Positions 24,973-32,609 of a DNA stretch of 64,000 bases are shown here, one piece after another. This DNA is from Oscillospiraceae bacterium (GTDB lineage: Bacteria > Bacillota > Clostridia > Oscillospirales > Oscillospiraceae): positions 39,437 through 103,436 of the forward strand of contig SVKZ01000001.1 of assembly GCA_015068165.1 (NCBI GenBank), in the 5' to 3' direction. Positions within the stretch are counted from its first letter, which is position 1, and the number at the start of each line of letters is the position of its first letter. The notes under the pieces were generated by a model. That model did not search any database. It saw only the letters and a program-made list of their open reading frames with translations, and was not told where the DNA came from. The translations under genes and the position numbers were made by a program.

Positions 24973-25001
24973 TTGACTAACATTACCGAAACTGATATAA
25001 T
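24973..25001 (+). promoter_or_regulatory. Sigma-A promoter of the carboxypeptidase gene
   Basis: TTGACT (24973-24978), 17-nt spacer, TATAAT (24996-25001) with an extended TGA. It nearly abuts the divergent comEA promoter. Confidence 0.8.
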
Positions 25002-25002
25002 C

Positions 25003-25031
25003 ATTATACACAAAATTTTCACTGCGGACAA
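25003..25031 (-). promoter_or_regulatory. Sigma-A promoter of the comEA two-component operon
   Basis: Minus strand TTGTCC (25031-25026), 17-nt spacer, TATAAT (25008-25003). Its -10 is one base from the -10 of the divergent + strand promoter, so the two polymerases should compete. Confidence 0.6.
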
Positions 25032-25059
25032 GTCCGTGGTTTCATATTGGAGCAAAAAA

Positions 25060-26427
25060 ATGAAAAAAATAGCCATAATTTTTGTTTGTTTCTGGCTTTT
25101 GACAGGATTTCTTGTCATACCTGTTGCTGCGGAGGAGGGTTATAACAGCATTTGCAGCGGAATAGATGCTGCAAATGCTATTGTTGAAAATAAAGTGATT
25201 ACCAATGCTACAGCTGCTGTTGTCTATGAATTGAACAGCGGTACAATGATGTATTCTTCTAATATTGACGAAAGAATGTACCCGGCAAGCTTAGTAAAAG
25301 TTATGACAGCGCTTCTTGCTGTTGAAAACAGAAATCTGAATTCTACTGCAACGGTTACCCAGGAAGCGCTGAACGCTGCATTAGGGTCTACATCCGCTGG
25401 TTTGCAGGCAGGAGAGCAGCTGACTGTTTTGGAGCTGCTTTACTGTATGCTTACCGGATCTGCAAACGATGCCGCGGCTGTGCTTGCGGTACATATTGGC
25501 GGCAGCATCGAAAGCTTTGTGGGGATGATGAACAGCCGCGCGGCAGAATTGGGATGTACGGACACCAATTTTACAGACCCCCACGGACTTGGCAGCCGCA
25601 ACCAATATACTACCGCCCGGGATATGGTTCGCATTTTTGCAGCGGCTGCAGAAAATGAGACTTTCTGCGAGATATTTGGCGCAGTTAAACACACCGTGCC
25701 GGCAACAAACCATTCTCCGGAGCGTGAATTGAAAACCGTCAATTATCTGATGGATAAAACCAGCGAAAGCTACTATGACAGCCGGGTAACCGGAGGAAGA
25801 ACCGGCACAGCATCCGACAGAAGCCGCTGCCTTGGCGTTATTGCAAATGCCGGCAATATGAAAGCAGTTGCTATTGTCTTTGGCGCAAAATCGCAGTTTG
25901 CCGCAGATGGCTATACGGTTGAACACTACGGAAGTTTCAGGGAGATCAGCCAGCTTCTCAATGCCACGATCTCAAGCTACCGGATTGCGCAGGTCTTTTA
26001 TGAGGATCAGATTCTTGCCCAGAGACCTGTATCTAACGGCGATAATGACCTGGTTTTATCTCCTGCGGGTATGCAGACGGTGATTGTGCCGAAGGATATT
26101 GATCTTTCGGAAATTACATACAGATTTACAGATGCGGGAAAGATTTATTCTGCACCGATTGTTCAAGGTTCTCCACAGGGGAGCGTAGAGGTTTGGTACG
26201 GCGGTAAATGTCTGGCAAAGGCTATGCTTGTTGCCCGCAACCACGTTGCAGTTGCTGCTGATAAGCGGGTAACGCTTCAAAATTCCTCGGGAATAGGAAC
26301 GGTTCTTTTAGTGATTGTTCTCCTGATCGCCGTTGGTGCATTTATCCTGTACGCAAGACGTGTCCGCGCCCGTAAAAAACGGGCTGCTCGCAAGCATTCT
26401 GCAAGAAGGAGAAGACAATATGAGTGA
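25060..26427 (+). CDS. D-alanyl-D-alanine carboxypeptidase (PBP5/DacF family)
   Basis: 455 residues from ATG 25060 with GGAG 7 nt upstream. Signal peptide (1-24), S11-type peptidase domain with S77-L-V-K80 in YPASLVKVMTALLA and S134-A-N136, a C-terminal PBP5-like domain, then a transmembrane helix (about 410-432) and a highly basic tail. It trims the stem pentapeptide of peptidoglycan. The third motif is odd: instead of KTG it reads GGRTGTA, with Arg247 in place of Lys. The tail overlaps the UDG gene by 8 nt. Confidence 0.9.
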   Translation: MKKIAIIFVCFWLLTGFLVIPVAAEEGYNSICSGIDAANAIVENKVITNATAAVVYELNSGTMMYSSNIDERMYPASLVKVMTALLAVENRNLNSTATVTQEALNAALGSTSAGLQAGEQLTVLELLYCMLTGSANDAAAVLAVHIGGSIESFVGMMNSRAAELGCTDTNFTDPHGLGSRNQYTTARDMVRIFAAAAENETFCEIFGAVKHTVPATNHSPERELKTVNYLMDKTSESYYDSRVTGGRTGTASDRSRCLGVIANAGNMKAVAIVFGAKSQFAADGYTVEHYGSFREISQLLNATISSYRIAQVFYEDQILAQRPVSNGDNDLVLSPAGMQTVIVPKDIDLSEITYRFTDAGKIYSAPIVQGSPQGSVEVWYGGKCLAKAMLVARNHVAVAADKRVTLQNSSGIGTVLLVIVLLIAVGAFILYARRVRARKKRAARKHSARRRRQYE

Positions 26428-26998
26428 GTGGGATAAGCTGCAGGAAACTTGCAATAGCTGTACAAGGTGCGGACTGTGTCAGGGTCGAAACAATGTGGTT
26501 TTTGGTGTTGGTGTCCGGGACGCGGACATTATGTTCATTGGGGAAGGCCCGGGAGAGCAGGAGGATTTGCAGGGCGAACCCTTCGTTGGTGCAGCCGGGA
26601 AGCTGCTGGACGATATGCTCTCCATTATTGGTGTTAACCGCAAGAACTGCTACATTGCCAATATTGTAAAGTGCCGTCCGCCCGGAAATCGAGACCCTCT
26701 TGATGATGAGCAGGCTGCTTGTATTCCATATTTGCGAAAACAAGTGGAGTTGGTGAAACCGCAAATTATTGTCTGTTTGGGCAGAATTGCCGCCCAGAGG
26801 ATTATTTATCCCAACTTCAGGATTACAAGGGATCACGGTACTTGGATCTGCCGTAACGGCACTTGGATTACGGCTATTTATCACCCGTCAGCGCTTCTCA
26901 GGGACATTTCAAAGCGCCCGGAAACCTTTGCTGATCTTTTGTCTATTGAAGAAAAGCTTAGAGAAGTTCATGCAAATATGCAAGAGAGGACACCTTAA
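26420..26998 (+). CDS. Family 4 uracil-DNA glycosylase
   Basis: 192 residues from ATG 26420, overlapping the carboxypeptidase end; GAAGGAGAAG lies upstream. Motif [21 protein letters not shown] and motif [10 protein letters not shown] are intact. Four Fe-S cysteines fit the family: two in the N-terminal [10 protein letters not shown] cluster region, one in [11 protein letters not shown] and one in AACIPYL. Removes uracil from DNA to start base-excision repair. It ends inside the terminator shared with the convergent glycosyltransferase. Confidence 0.93.
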   Translation: MSEWDKLQETCNSCTRCGLCQGRNNVVFGVGVRDADIMFIGEGPGEQEDLQGEPFVGAAGKLLDDMLSIIGVNRKNCYIANIVKCRPPGNRDPLDDEQAACIPYLRKQVELVKPQIIVCLGRIAAQRIIYPNFRITRDHGTWICRNGTWITAIYHPSALLRDISKRPETFADLLSIEEKLREVHANMQERTP

Positions 26999-27015
26999 TC
27001 GGTGTCCTCGTTTTT
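26986..27015 (+). terminator. Intrinsic terminator of the carboxypeptidase/UDG operon
   Basis: GAGGACACC / GGTGTCCTC with a 6-nt loop, followed by GTTTTTAT. The stop codons of both convergent genes lie within the hairpin. Confidence 0.85.
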
Positions 27016-27942
27016 ATAGGTCAGTATATCTTTTGCAAGATAAATAGGTCGGTTTTTGGATTGTTCAAAGGTTCTGCCCACATATTCACCGATAATACCG
27101 ATACATAGAAGCTGAACGCCGCCCAACAAGAGAATGAGAACAATGATTGTGGCATAGCCTGGAATGGCGATGTCAAAGGCAAGCTTTTGAATAACAACGA
27201 CCAGTAGATAAATAAAGGCTGAAATGGCCGTCAATGTTCCAATGCCGGTAGCGATCCGCAGAGGCTTGGTGGAATAACCGATAATGCCCTCAATAGCATA
27301 GTTCATCAGCTTACGGAAGCTCCATTTGCTGGTGCCGGCTTTTCGGGGCTCTGCCACGTAAGGTATAAAGTGGGTATTATAACCGACCCAGGCGAAAATC
27401 CCCTTGGAGAAGCGATGATATTCACCAACAGCAAGCAAACTTTCAGCAACACTTCGGCGGAAAGTGCGAAAATCGCTGGCATCGGATCGGAGCGAGACAT
27501 CAGAAAGACGGTTGATAATCGCATAGAAGCTTTTTTTGAAGAAGGAAAGTACTTTCCCCTCGCCACGGCGGTCCTGATAAGCTGCCACAATGTCATATTC
27601 AGGATTTTCTTCCAAGGTAGCAACCATATCCCGGACGATTTCGGGCCGTTGCTGTAAATCGGCGTCAATTAAGGAAATATAGTCGCCGTCCGCGTGTTCC
27701 AAACCTGCGTAAAGGGCAGATTCTTTACCGAAATTTCTGGAAAGACGGATTACTTTAACCGGGCAGCGCTGGGAAGCGTGAATTTTCTTGAGATTGTGAT
27801 AGGTAGCATCTTTACTTCCATCGTCTACAAAGACAATTTCATAGTCATAGCCACAGCCGGAGAATGCAGCAATAACCGCATCCTGAAACAATGCCACATT
27901 TTCTGCTTCGTTATAGCAGGGGACAACAAAGGAGAGTTTCAT
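26995..27942 (-). CDS. Family 2 glycosyltransferase, polyprenyl-phosphate type (GtrB/YkcC-like)
   Basis: 315 residues from ATG 27942 (a GTG at 27951 is the alternative). GT-A domain: LSFVVPCYNEAENV, VDDGSKDAT, DADLQQRPE (DxD metal site) and the YHRFSKGIFAWVGY acceptor region. Two C-terminal helices (about 228-250 and 260-285) are followed by GEYVGRTFEQSKNRPIY, typical of DPM1/GtrB-like enzymes that load sugar onto undecaprenyl phosphate. Likely works in wall-polymer or teichoic-acid glycosylation. It overlaps the UDG gene by 4 nt at the 3' end. Confidence 0.9.
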   Translation of the reverse strand: MKLSFVVPCYNEAENVALFQDAVIAAFSGCGYDYEIVFVDDGSKDATYHNLKKIHASQRCPVKVIRLSRNFGKESALYAGLEHADGDYISLIDADLQQRPEIVRDMVATLEENPEYDIVAAYQDRRGEGKVLSFFKKSFYAIINRLSDVSLRSDASDFRTFRRSVAESLLAVGEYHRFSKGIFAWVGYNTHFIPYVAEPRKAGTSKWSFRKLMNYAIEGIIGYSTKPLRIATGIGTLTAISAFIYLLVVVIQKLAFDIAIPGYATIIVLILLLGGVQLLCIGIIGEYVGRTFEQSKNRPIYLAKDILTYKNEDTD

Positions 27943-27972
27943 AAGCTCCACTCATTTCATTTGTTTTTTAGT

Positions 27973-28001
27973 ATTATATGCGATTTTTTAATTTCCGTCA
28001 A
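27973..28001 (-). promoter_or_regulatory. Sigma-A promoter of the glycosyltransferase gene
   Basis: Minus strand TTGACG (28001-27996), 17-nt spacer, TATAAT (27978-27973). Confidence 0.8.
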
Positions 28002-28026
28002 GGAAAAGCAAAATCTTAAATTGGAG

Positions 28027-28055
28027 TTGACAGAATGGGCACAATATGGTAAATT
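28027..28055 (+). promoter_or_regulatory. Sigma-A promoter of the valS T-box operon
   Basis: TTGACA (28027-28032), 17-nt spacer, TAAATT (28050-28055) with an extended TGG. Confidence 0.75.
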
Positions 28056-28061
28056 ATCTAC

Positions 28062-28297
28062 ATATTAAAAGGCTTAAAAGGCTTTGATGGGGAGTTTCTG
28101 CCGCGAAATCTTTTCAGAGAGTATGTGTTTGGTGAGAGCATACAAGATTGTGTCTGATTGTCGCCCCTGAGCTGATTTCCTGAAGACAGTAGGGAAGTCC
28201 GGGTCTGCCCGTTACAGCTAAGGAGTGCCCTTCGGGGAATTCAGGTGGTACCGCGGAATTTTTCGCCCTGAGCTTTTGCTCGGGGCGTTTTTATTTT
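28062..28297 (+). promoter_or_regulatory. T-box riboswitch of valS (specifier GUC, Val)
   Basis: Leader with AGAGAG and TTTGGTGAGAGCA in stem I, likely specifier GTC at 28160-28162, the CCTGAA/AGTA S-turn of stem II near 28180-28192, the T-box AGGTGGTACCGCGG at 28243-28256, and the terminator CGCCCTGAGC-TTTT-GCTCGGGGCG followed by TTTTTATTTT (28264-28297). The specifier to CCTGAA distance is 16 nt, identical to the pheS leader. Senses uncharged tRNA-Val. Confidence 0.92.
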
Positions 28298-28311
28298 AAG
28301 GAGTGAAGGAT

Positions 28312-30954
28312 ATGGTGCAAGAATTGCCGAAAGTCTACGAACCACAACAGGTGGAAGCAAAAATTTATAAAATGTGGGAGGAAGGCGGCTTTTTCCGTCC
28401 GGGTACGGACAGAAGTAAAAAGCCCTTTACCATTGTAATGCCGCCCCCAAATGTTACGGGACAGCTGCATATGGGCCACGCAATGGACGCAACATTGCAG
28501 GATACCTTAATTCGCTTTAAGCGGATGCAGGGCTATAATGCGCTGTGGTTGCCCGGTGTTGACCACGCAGGTATTGCTACCCAGATTAAGGTGGAAGAGG
28601 AGCTGCGCAACAACGAAGGACTTTCCCGCTATGATCTCGGTCGTGAGAAGTTCTTGGAGCGTGTTTGGGATTGGAAGCACAAGTACGGCAACCGTATTGT
28701 GGAGCAGCAGAAAAAGCTGGGTGCATCCTGCGATTGGGAGCGGGCCCGGTTTACGATGGATGAGGGCTGTTCTGCCGCTGTCCGTGAGGTCTTTGTTTCC
28801 CTTTATGAGAAGAACCTTATCTATAAGGGCCGCCGAATCATCAACTGGTGCCCCCACTGTGTTACAGCTCTGTCTGATGCTGAGGTCGAATATGTGGATA
28901 AGCCCGGTCATCTGTGGCATATCCGTTATCCCTTTGCTGATGGCACCGGTGAGGTTGTTGTTGCCACCACCCGTCCCGAAACTATGCTGGGCGATACCGG
29001 TGTATGCGTCAATCCCAACGACGAGCGGTACAAGGATATTGTGGGCAAGACCGTAATTCTGCCCCTGGTTAATAAGGAAATCCCTGTTGTTGCGGACGAT
29101 TATGCAGAGATGGAGTTTGGTACCGGCTGTGTTAAGATGACCCCCGCCCACGACCCCAACGACTTTGAGGTTGGTTTGCGCCATAACTTAGAGGTTATCC
29201 GGGTGCTGGACGATAACGGTGTTGTTAATGAACTGGGCGGCAAGTATGAAGGTCTTGACCGCTATGAAGCCAGACGCCAAATTGTAAAGGATTTGGAAGA
29301 AGGCGGTTACCTTGTTCGCATTGAAGACCACGCCCACAATGTGGGTACTTGCTACCGCTGCCACAATGATGTGGAGCCTATTATCTCTGCCCAGTGGTTT
29401 GTTAAAATGAAGCCCTTAGCTGAGGAAGCCATCCGCGTGGTAAAGGAAGGGGAGACCAAGTTCGTTCCCGACCGCTTCTCCAAGACCTATATGAACTGGA
29501 TGGAGAATGTCCGGGATTGGTGTATCTCCCGTCAGCTTTGGTGGGGTCATCAGATCCCTGCCTGGACTTGTGCCGAGTGCGGCCATATCACCGTTTCCCG
29601 TGTGGATGCAACCGAGTGTGAACACTGCCACAGCAAAAATATCACCCGTGAAGAAGATGTGCTGGATACCTGGTTCAGCTCCGCCCTTTGGCCTTTCGAG
29701 ACTTTGGGCTGGCCGGAAAAGACAGAGGATCTGGATTATTTCTATCCCACAGATGTGCTCGTAACCGGTTACGACATTATTTTCTTCTGGGTTGCCAGAA
29801 TGATCTTCTCCGGCTGTGAGCATACAGGAAAGACACCTTTCCACACTGTACTCATTCACGGTCTTGTCCGCGATGATAAGGGCAGAAAGATGTCTAAGAG
29901 CCTTGGAAACGGCATTGATCCGCTGGAGATGATCGAAAAGTTCGGCTGCGATGCTCTGCGTATGAATATGGTTATGGGCAACTCTCCCGGAAACGATATG
30001 CGTTTCTATGTGGAGCGCTGTGAGGCGATGCGGAACTTTGCCAATAAACTTTGGAACGCCAGCCGTTATGTGCTTATGAACCTGAAAGAGGGAGCTGTCA
30101 ATGCACTTCCGGAGGAAAAGGCACTGACCAATGCGGACAAGTGGGTGCTGTCCAAGCTGAATACGCTGATTGCCGAAGTTACCGACAATATGGAACGCTA
30201 TGAGCTTGGCGTTGCCATTCAAAAGGTTTACGATTTCCTGTGGGATACCTACTGCGACTGGTATATCGAGCTGACAAAGGCAAGACTGTATAGCGATGAT
30301 GAGGCGCAGAAGAATACTGCGATGCAGGTGCTGGTGTATGTACTGGATCAGACGTTGCGACTACTGCATCCCTTTATGCCCTTCATTACGGAAGAGATTT
30401 GGCAGACCTTGCCCCACGATGGTGATGCTTTGATCGTCGCTCAGTGGCCCACATATAGAGAGGCGCTTGCGTTCCCCACAGAGGAGAGCTTGATGGAGTC
30501 TGTTATGAGTGCCATCCGCGCTATTCGTAATCGCCGGGCGGAAATGAATGTTCCTCCCTCGACGAAGGCAGCGCTTTATGTGCTGACTTCCAAGCCCCAG
30601 GTATTTATCGAGGGGCAGGACTTTATTCAGCGCCTTGCTTACGCCGATCAGGTAACGATCTTGGATAAAGAACCTGAAAATATCGACAAGCTGGTTTGCT
30701 GCACCACAGCAGATGCCAAGCTTTATATTCCTATGGGTCAGCTTGTGGACGTTGCCAAGGAGCTGGAACGGCTGGATAAGGAACTGGAAAAAGCCAATAA
30801 AAACCTTGCGGTAATTGAAGGAAAGCTCTCCAACGAAAACTTTACAGCCCGTGCGCCTGAAAATGTGGTAAAGGCTGAGCGTGAAAAGGCAGAAAAAGCA
30901 AGAAATCTCATTACCCAACTTATGCAAAGCAGGGAAGCACTTACGAAACTCTAA
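28312..30954 (+). CDS. valS: Valine--tRNA ligase
   Basis: 880 residues from ATG 28312 with AAGGAG 8 nt upstream. Class I synthetase with the HIGH-type motif in [14 protein letters not shown], the CP1 editing domain ([25 protein letters not shown]), a Zn-type segment ([16 protein letters not shown]), KMSKS in [14 protein letters not shown], the anticodon-binding domain and a C-terminal coiled coil ([19 protein letters not shown]). Length is normal. Regulated by the Val T-box. Confidence 0.97.
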   Translation: MVQELPKVYEPQQVEAKIYKMWEEGGFFRPGTDRSKKPFTIVMPPPNVTGQLHMGHAMDATLQDTLIRFKRMQGYNALWLPGVDHAGIATQIKVEEELRNNEGLSRYDLGREKFLERVWDWKHKYGNRIVEQQKKLGASCDWERARFTMDEGCSAAVREVFVSLYEKNLIYKGRRIINWCPHCVTALSDAEVEYVDKPGHLWHIRYPFADGTGEVVVATTRPETMLGDTGVCVNPNDERYKDIVGKTVILPLVNKEIPVVADDYAEMEFGTGCVKMTPAHDPNDFEVGLRHNLEVIRVLDDNGVVNELGGKYEGLDRYEARRQIVKDLEEGGYLVRIEDHAHNVGTCYRCHNDVEPIISAQWFVKMKPLAEEAIRVVKEGETKFVPDRFSKTYMNWMENVRDWCISRQLWWGHQIPAWTCAECGHITVSRVDATECEHCHSKNITREEDVLDTWFSSALWPFETLGWPEKTEDLDYFYPTDVLVTGYDIIFFWVARMIFSGCEHTGKTPFHTVLIHGLVRDDKGRKMSKSLGNGIDPLEMIEKFGCDALRMNMVMGNSPGNDMRFYVERCEAMRNFANKLWNASRYVLMNLKEGAVNALPEEKALTNADKWVLSKLNTLIAEVTDNMERYELGVAIQKVYDFLWDTYCDWYIELTKARLYSDDEAQKNTAMQVLVYVLDQTLRLLHPFMPFITEEIWQTLPHDGDALIVAQWPTYREALAFPTEESLMESVMSAIRAIRNRRAEMNVPPSTKAALYVLTSKPQVFIEGQDFIQRLAYADQVTILDKEPENIDKLVCCTTADAKLYIPMGQLVDVAKELERLDKELEKANKNLAVIEGKLSNENFTARAPENVVKAEREKAEKARNLITQLMQSREALTKL

Positions 30955-30980
30955 AAATATAATCTAAAAATATAAGATTT

Positions 30981-31020
30981 GTAGCGTATGACCTACGGGT
31001 TATACGCTACTTTCTTTTTT
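30981..31020 (+). terminator. Intrinsic terminator of valS
   Basis: GTAGCGTATGACC-TACG-GGTTATACGCTAC, 13 pairs with one G-U, then TTTCTTTTTT. Confidence 0.9.
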
Positions 31021-31094
31021 GGCTACGATTTCCGACAGAAAAGCTGTGAAGAGGCGCTTATACTGGTATTGAATTTTACAAAGGAGGGCAGAAT

Positions 31095-31412
31095 ATGCAT
31101 TTGACAAGTTTCCTGCAGGATGGGCTTTTGACGGTTGCGCTGACAGGAGAGATAGACCATCATTGCGCAAAGCATTACATTGATACGATTATCGGAAAGA
31201 TCGAGGCCTACAAGCCACAGACCTGTATCCTTGATTTTCAGGAGGTAACCTTTATGGATTCCTCCGGAATTGCAGTTGTGATCAACACATTACGCAATAT
31301 GGCAAGAATTAACGGAAAGCTGACCCTTGTAGGCATCAAAGAGCAACCTATGCGGGTGTTTCGTACATCGGGTATCGACAAATTGGTAGAGATTAAGGAG
31401 GTCGCAGTATGA
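31095..31412 (+). CDS. spoIIAA: Anti-sigma-F factor antagonist SpoIIAA
   Basis: 105-residue STAS-domain protein that, when dephosphorylated, releases sigma-F from SpoIIAB in the forespore. The phosphorylated serine lies in FMDSSGIAVVI (D55-S56-S57-G58). RBS AAAGGAGGG. First gene of the canonical spoIIAA-spoIIAB-sigF operon; it overlaps spoIIAB by 4 nt. A sigma-H-like -10 (ATTGAATTT, 31068-31076, fitting RnnGAATww) is upstream, but a convincing -35 was not found. Confidence 0.95.
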   Translation: MHLTSFLQDGLLTVALTGEIDHHCAKHYIDTIIGKIEAYKPQTCILDFQEVTFMDSSGIAVVINTLRNMARINGKLTLVGIKEQPMRVFRTSGIDKLVEIKEVAV

Positions 31413-31840
31413 AATTTGAGAATTATATGACGTTAGAGTTTCCAAGCAAGTCTGCTAACGAGGCATTTGCCAGATCGGCTGTGGCTTGTTTTGCTTCGCA
31501 GATGGATCCTACGCTTGAGGAGTTGGGGGATATCCGTACGGCGGTGTCAGAGGCAGTTACAAATTGCATTGTCCACGCCTATCCAAACGGATTTGGCAAT
31601 ATCTACGTGCGATGCAGAATTCTAAAAGACAATGTGCTGGATATTGTGGTGAAAGATAAGGGCGTTGGTATCCCGGATCTGGAGCAGGCCAAAAGGCCGA
31701 TGTTTACCACCGGCGGTGAGGATCGCAGCGGTATGGGGTTTACCATTATGGAGAGTTTTATGACAAGCTTCTCAGTTACCAGCAAGGTTGGCAAAGGTAC
31801 TTCAGTACATATGAGAAGAAAGCTGCAGAAACGTAAATGA
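31409..31840 (+). CDS. spoIIAB: Anti-sigma-F factor SpoIIAB
   Basis: 143-residue GHKL-type Ser/Thr kinase that binds and inhibits sigma-F and phosphorylates SpoIIAA. N box SEAVTNCIVHAYPNG, G1 box VKDKGVGIPDLEQA and G2 box TGGEDRSGMGFTIMESFM are intact. ATG overlaps spoIIAA by 4 nt and its stop overlaps the sigF start by 4 nt, consistent with fixed stoichiometry. Confidence 0.96.
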   Translation: MKFENYMTLEFPSKSANEAFARSAVACFASQMDPTLEELGDIRTAVSEAVTNCIVHAYPNGFGNIYVRCRILKDNVLDIVVKDKGVGIPDLEQAKRPMFTTGGEDRSGMGFTIMESFMTSFSVTSKVGKGTSVHMRRKLQKRK

Positions 31841-32541
31841 ATGATTTAATTGATTTAATCCGAAGAAGTCAGACTGGCGACAGCGAAGCACAGGAAATAC
31901 TAATTAAAGAAAACAACGGCCTGATTTGGGCGGTTGTGCGGCGATTTATGGGCAGGGGAGTGGAAACGGATGATCTGTACCAGCTTGGCTGCTTAGGCTT
32001 TTTGAAGGCGGTTGAGGGCTTTGATACGGAATATGGTACGCAGTTTTCCACCTATGCCGTCCCGAAGATAGCGGGAGAAATTCGCCGCTTTCTCAGAGAT
32101 GACGGTACGGTAAAGGTTTCCCGCGGCATTAAAGAACGGGCATCTGCAATTAAAACTGCCAGAAATCAGTTGATCGCCACATTGGAGAGAGAACCTACCG
32201 TTTCAGAGATCGCGGAAAAAACCGGATTTACTGCCGAAGATATCGCGGTAGCGGAAATTGCTACGGCAAGTATTGAATCTATCCATCAGCAAACTGGAGA
32301 CGATGGATTTTCCTTGGAAAGTGTCCTGACGGACACAAAATCAGAGGATGTGCTTCTGGAAAAAATTGCCTTAAATCAGGCAATTTCCTGTCTGCAGGAA
32401 CGGGAAGCGATGGTGATTAAACTGCGGTATTTTCACGGCCTGACCCAGGAACGGACTGCAAAAATTTTAGGTGTCAGTCAAGTACAGGTGTCCAGAGTGG
32501 AAAAAAAGGCACTTTGCCACTTAAAGTCGCTTCTTGGATGA
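31837..32541 (+). CDS. sigF: RNA polymerase sigma factor SigF (forespore-specific)
   Basis: 234-residue sigma-70 family factor. Region 2 (YQLGCLGFLKAVEGFDTEYG, then QFSTYAVPKIAGEIRRFLRD) and region 4 (ALNQ-AISCLQEREAMVIKLRYF to RVEKKALCHLK) are complete, with a short region 3. Directs early forespore transcription, including spoIIR. A candidate sigma-F site at 2680-2709 in this window would be one target. Confidence 0.95.
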   Translation: MNDLIDLIRRSQTGDSEAQEILIKENNGLIWAVVRRFMGRGVETDDLYQLGCLGFLKAVEGFDTEYGTQFSTYAVPKIAGEIRRFLRDDGTVKVSRGIKERASAIKTARNQLIATLEREPTVSEIAEKTGFTAEDIAVAEIATASIESIHQQTGDDGFSLESVLTDTKSEDVLLEKIALNQAISCLQEREAMVIKLRYFHGLTQERTAKILGVSQVQVSRVEKKALCHLKSLLG

Positions 32542-32549
32542 TTTTGTAC

Positions 32550-32578
32550 TTTACCTTTTTGGAAAAATAGAGTAAAAT
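32550..32578 (+). promoter_or_regulatory. Sigma-A promoter of pcrA
   Basis: TTTACC (32550-32555), 17-nt spacer, TAAAAT (32573-32578). The expected start near 32585 leaves almost no leader for an ATG at 32592, favouring ATG 32610. Confidence 0.6.
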
Positions 32579-32609
32579 AAAAGCATCCTATATGATAACA
32601 GGTATGCTT

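Noticed and set aside
28182..28192. GAC before AGTAGG in the valS leader as the specifier codon
   Set aside because: That trinucleotide would be Asp; the AGTA/GAA pair is the stem II S-turn, and GTC at 28160-28162 has the same spacing as TTC in the pheS leader.
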